Source of the DNA: Firmicutes bacterium UBA994
GTDB lineage: Bacteria; Bacillota; UBA994
DNA: 7,822 nt
NCBI GenBank assembly: GCA_002292025.1
Contig: DBBC01000141.1
Coordinates: forward strand, 1 to 7,822
Reading direction: 5' to 3'
Below are positions 5,562 to 7,822 of this stretch, piece after piece. Position 1 is the stretch's first letter, and each line of letters begins with the position of its first letter. The notes under the pieces were generated by a model. It saw only the letters and a program-made list of their open reading frames with translations, was not told the DNA's origin and searched no databases. A program made the position numbers and the translations under genes.

Positions 5562-5921
5562 ATGCGAAACAGATTCTTGTGGCGCCTAATTTTTAATGCG
5601 CTGGGACTCTGGCTGCTCGCCGAATATCTGGTGCGAGGCGTCAGTTTTGACTCCATACAATCATTGCTGGTCTCCGCATTGGTGCTAGGCGTAGTCAATG
5701 CCATTATCCGTCCCATCGTCATACTCTTATCACTTCCCCTGAACATCCTGACGTTAGGGTCGCTCACCCTACTCATTAACGGCCTGATGCTCAACCTTAC
5801 TGCCGCCATCGTCCCCGGGTTTAGCATCGCCACTTTCTGGACGTCAGTATGGGCGGCCATCTTGTTGACGATCATTAGTTATATCCTAACAGCACTGTTG
5901 GTGGACAACGACCGCTATTAG
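5562..5921 (+). CDS. YvlD-like / phage holin family 4 membrane protein
   Basis: A 119-aa integral membrane protein of the YvlD (PF04020, 'phage holin family 4') group. Despite the name, chromosomal members like this one are not known to act as lytic holins, and no endolysin or phage gene is nearby. Four hydrophobic segments can be seen, at about 9-26, 34-57, 60-85 and 91-114. The diagnostic family motif is NAIIRPIVILLSLPLNILTL followed by G (46-66), with NGLMLNL (73-79) and VPGF (84-87). The C-terminus is short and polar (VDNDRY). The SD GGAGGGAG lies in the tail of pspC, about 11 bases before ATG 5562. It is the last gene of the cluster, followed by a strong terminator. I infer an envelope-related role in partnership with PspC, from conserved neighbourhood only. 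Confidence 0.9.
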   Translation: MRNRFLWRLIFNALGLWLLAEYLVRGVSFDSIQSLLVSALVLGVVNAIIRPIVILLSLPLNILTLGSLTLLINGLMLNLTAAIVPGFSIATFWTSVWAAILLTIISYILTALLVDNDRY

Positions 5922-5959
5922 TCTCACTTTTCACTTCTCATTCCCCACAACCCATTTCC

Positions 5960-5990
5960 CAAACCGGCGCCAGAGGCGCTGGTTTGTTTT
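5960..5990 (+). terminator. Strong Rho-independent terminator after the small-gene cluster
   Basis: CAAACCGGCGCC (5960-5971) pairs with GGCGCTGGTTTG (5975-5986) through a 12-bp stem with one G-T wobble and an AGA loop, followed by TTTT and then ATT. It separates the cluster from the ABC transporter promoter, whose -35 starts two bases later. Confidence 0.92.
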
Positions 5991-5991
5991 A

Positions 5992-6020
5992 TTGCCGTAA
6001 GTTAAGCCTAGCGGTATAAT
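5992..6020 (+). promoter_or_regulatory. Sigma-A-type promoter for the ABC exporter gene
   Basis: TTGCCG (5992-5997), a 17-base spacer, then a perfect TATAAT (6015-6020). The predicted start is near 6027, which suits a start codon at 6055; with ATG 6031 the mRNA would be almost leaderless. Confidence 0.72.
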
Positions 6021-6054
6021 AGGCTAAATCATGGACACGAAAGGCAGTGACACC

Positions 6055-7818
6055 ATGGGAGTTGTGATTCGGTTGCTGCGCCAAGTGCAGCCTTACAGGT
6101 GGCGCGTCGCTCTGGCCCTAGCTATGGTTTTTCTAAGCACTGGCTTGGTTGCCGTGCAACCGATGCTGATTCGCTTCGCGGTGGACGAAGTATACCAAGC
6201 CGGGCGGTGGCACCTGCTTGGTTGGGTAGCGCTAGGGCTGCTATTAGCTACTATTTTGCGCTCAGCATTTGGCTATCTTGAACGCATTGGTATGGAGTGG
6301 ATCGCGCAGCGAACGATCTATGACCTGCGTAACGCCATCTATCATCACTTACAATCACTGTCCTTTAGTTTTTATGATCAAGCCCAAACTGGCGAACTGA
6401 TGTCGCGAGCTGTCGCCGACGTTGAAATGCTGCGCCGCTTCCTGAGCTTTGGTATCTTGCGCCTGACCAGCAGCACGCTAACCCTCATCCTAGTTATGAC
6501 GCTACTTCTGATGATGGACGTGCGCCTAGCACTCGTCTCGATGGCCAGTATTCCGCTGCTTGTGATTGCTGTCTGGCGCTTTGCCACTACTGTGAGGCCG
6601 CGCTACCGGCAGATTCAAGAACAGCTCGGCGTGATTACATCTGTGCTGCAAGAAGCTATTGCCGGAGTGCGCGTCGTGCGCGCCTTTGCACAGGAGGAAC
6701 GCGAAAGCGAGCGCTTTCGCCGCGAAAACTGGCGATACCTAGATCTAAGCATCGCTACGGTCCGGCTATGGGCGTTGTACTTCCCACTGATGACTTTTCT
6801 TGGCGGCTTAGGCAGCACGGTGGTGCTGTGGTATGGGGGCAGACGGGTTATCGGTGGCGAGCTTTCTATAGGGGCTATGGTCGCTTTCCAAGCCTTATTG
6901 ATGCAGCTGATTATGCCTATCCGCATGCTGGGCTGGCTGGTCAACATGGCCAGTCAGGCTGCCGCCGCCGGGCAGCGCGTCTATGCAATCCTAGACACAC
7001 AGAGTGATGTGCGGGACAAGCCAAACGCAGTGGAGTTGGCCCGTCCGTCCGGGCATGTGCGCTTTAATCGCGTGTCGTTCTCTTATAATAACGGGAATGT
7101 GCCGGTATTATCCGACGTTTCCATCGATGCGAAGCCCGGGGAAACAGTCGCTTTGCTGGGTGCCACAGGCTCAGGCAAATCTACAGTCATCAACCTTATC
7201 CCGCGTTTTTACGACATCACCGCCGGCAGTATTACTATTGACGGCCGCGATGTACGCGACGTGACCTTAAAGAGCCTGCGCGCCAATATTGGCATGGTGC
7301 TGCAGGAGACGTTCTTGTTTTCCGCCTCACTGCGGGACAACATTGCCTACGGTCGGCCTAGCGTAGGCGAGCAGGAGCTGATCGCGGCGGCTAAGGTCGC
7401 CCAAATTCACGATTTTATCGTCTCGCTGCCCGAGGGCTATGACACTTTGATTGGTGAACGTGGAATTGGGTTGTCAGGCGGGCAGAAGCAGCGTGTGGCA
7501 GTAGCGCGGGCCTTATTGATGGACCCACGCGTTTTGATTCTCGATGAGGCTACCTCCAGTGTGGACAGCGAAACGGAATTAGCTATGCAAAGAGCGCTGC
7601 AAGCCGTGATGCACAACCGTACTGTTTTTGTCATTGCACAGCGTTTGTCGACAGTGCGGCGTGCGCACCAAATTATAGTTTTGCATGAAGGGCGCATTGC
7701 TGAGCAAGGTACGCATGCCACACTGCTGGCACAGAGTGGCATCTATCGGGAGATTTATGTACTGCAATTTAGGCAACAGGAAGCCACAGACAGTCTGCAG
7801 GACATGGGGGGTGAGTAG
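6055..7818 (+). CDS. ABC exporter half-transporter (permease-ATPase fusion), degenerate switch-loop type
   Basis: A 587-aa half-transporter of the MsbA/BmrC-BmrD/LmrCD type, expected in the cytoplasmic membrane as half of a dimer exporting drugs, lipids or peptides; the substrate cannot be read from sequence. Six membrane segments lie at about 17-39, 52-74, 131-155, 157-178, 238-260 and 271-296. The nucleotide-binding domain has Walker A GATGSGKST (369-377), Q-loop Gln417, signature LSGGQ (473-477) and Walker B LILDEATSS (Asp497, Glu498). At the switch loop the usual His is Gln529 (IAQRLST, codon 7639-7641), a replacement common in one subunit of heterodimeric exporters. ATG 6055 is chosen for GAAAGG (6039-6044) ten bases ahead and the family-like start RLLRQVQPYRWR; ATG 6031 would add eight residues and lacks an SD. 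The stop is followed immediately by ATGA, probably the partner gene. Confidence 0.95.
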   Translation: MGVVIRLLRQVQPYRWRVALALAMVFLSTGLVAVQPMLIRFAVDEVYQAGRWHLLGWVALGLLLATILRSAFGYLERIGMEWIAQRTIYDLRNAIYHHLQSLSFSFYDQAQTGELMSRAVADVEMLRRFLSFGILRLTSSTLTLILVMTLLLMMDVRLALVSMASIPLLVIAVWRFATTVRPRYRQIQEQLGVITSVLQEAIAGVRVVRAFAQEERESERFRRENWRYLDLSIATVRLWALYFPLMTFLGGLGSTVVLWYGGRRVIGGELSIGAMVAFQALLMQLIMPIRMLGWLVNMASQAAAAGQRVYAILDTQSDVRDKPNAVELARPSGHVRFNRVSFSYNNGNVPVLSDVSIDAKPGETVALLGATGSGKSTVINLIPRFYDITAGSITIDGRDVRDVTLKSLRANIGMVLQETFLFSASLRDNIAYGRPSVGEQELIAAAKVAQIHDFIVSLPEGYDTLIGERGIGLSGGQKQRVAVARALLMDPRVLILDEATSSVDSETELAMQRALQAVMHNRTVFVIAQRLSTVRRAHQIIVLHEGRIAEQGTHATLLAQSGIYREIYVLQFRQQEATDSLQDMGGE

Positions 7819-7822
7819 ATGA
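7819..7822 (+). CDS. Probable start of the next gene (partner ABC half-transporter?), cut by the window end
   Basis: ATG at 7819 directly abuts the TAG of the exporter gene and is preceded by GGGGGGTGAG (7806-7815), a good SD with short spacing. Only four bases are present, so the product is not visible. That it encodes the second, catalytic half-transporter is inferred from the degenerate switch loop upstream. Confidence 0.35.

Noticed and set aside
5516..5875. Minus-strand open frame opposite the YvlD-like gene
   Set aside because: The + strand frame carries the diagnostic membrane-protein motif; the antisense frame shows no family features.
5562..5921. Phage lysis cassette, suggested by the 'holin' family name
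   Set aside because: No endolysin, structural or integrase gene is nearby; chromosomal PF04020 members next to PspC are common in Firmicutes and are not lysis proteins.

Overview
This window reads as an ordinary chromosomal stretch from a Gram-positive, Clostridia-like member of the Firmicutes (Bacillota). The signs are a DnaD-superfamily protein paired with a DnaI-type helicase loader, strong AGGAGG-type ribosome binding sites, frequent TTG and GTG starts, sigma-A-type promoters with 17-bp spacers, and a DUF2089 / PspC / YvlD-type small-gene cluster. Base composition looks mid-50s % GC by eye (not counted). Every gene lies on the + strand. No mobile element, CRISPR array, tRNA or rRNA was seen.

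Layout. (1) 1-2384, DNA repair: the 3' end of uvrA, then uvrC, closed by a Rho-independent terminator. (2) 2421-4074, replication: a DnaD/DnaB-like primosome protein and a DnaI/DnaC-like helicase loader whose ribosome binding site overlaps the upstream stop codon. (3) 4105-5990, a compact cluster: DUF2089 zinc-ribbon/HTH protein, a 95-aa protein overlapping it by one base, a 118-aa two-module protein, PspC, and a YvlD/phage-holin-4-like membrane protein, ended by a strong terminator. It has a promoter before the DUF2089 gene, another before the 118-aa gene, and a probable third before pspC. It resembles the yvl-type envelope-associated operons of Firmicutes. (4) 5992-7822: a promoter and an ABC exporter half-transporter with a Gln in place of the switch (H-loop) His, followed directly by the first four bases of a probable partner gene.

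How the parts work together. UvrA and UvrC act in nucleotide excision repair. The DnaD-like protein and the loader probably deliver the replicative helicase. The third cluster probably makes a cytosolic regulator plus small membrane proteins with an envelope role, by family analogy. The ABC protein is probably the degenerate half of a heterodimeric exporter.

Most notable points: the cluster appears to reuse two small modules (a bihelical module and a beta-rich module) across three adjacent genes, joined in one gene and split by a TGATG overlap in the other pair; uvrC appears to lack a conventional start codon where its Shine-Dalgarno sequence and family alignment place the start; and a GGA-repeat tract forms the DUF2089 ribosome binding site. 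No clear-cut new defence or mobile system was found.
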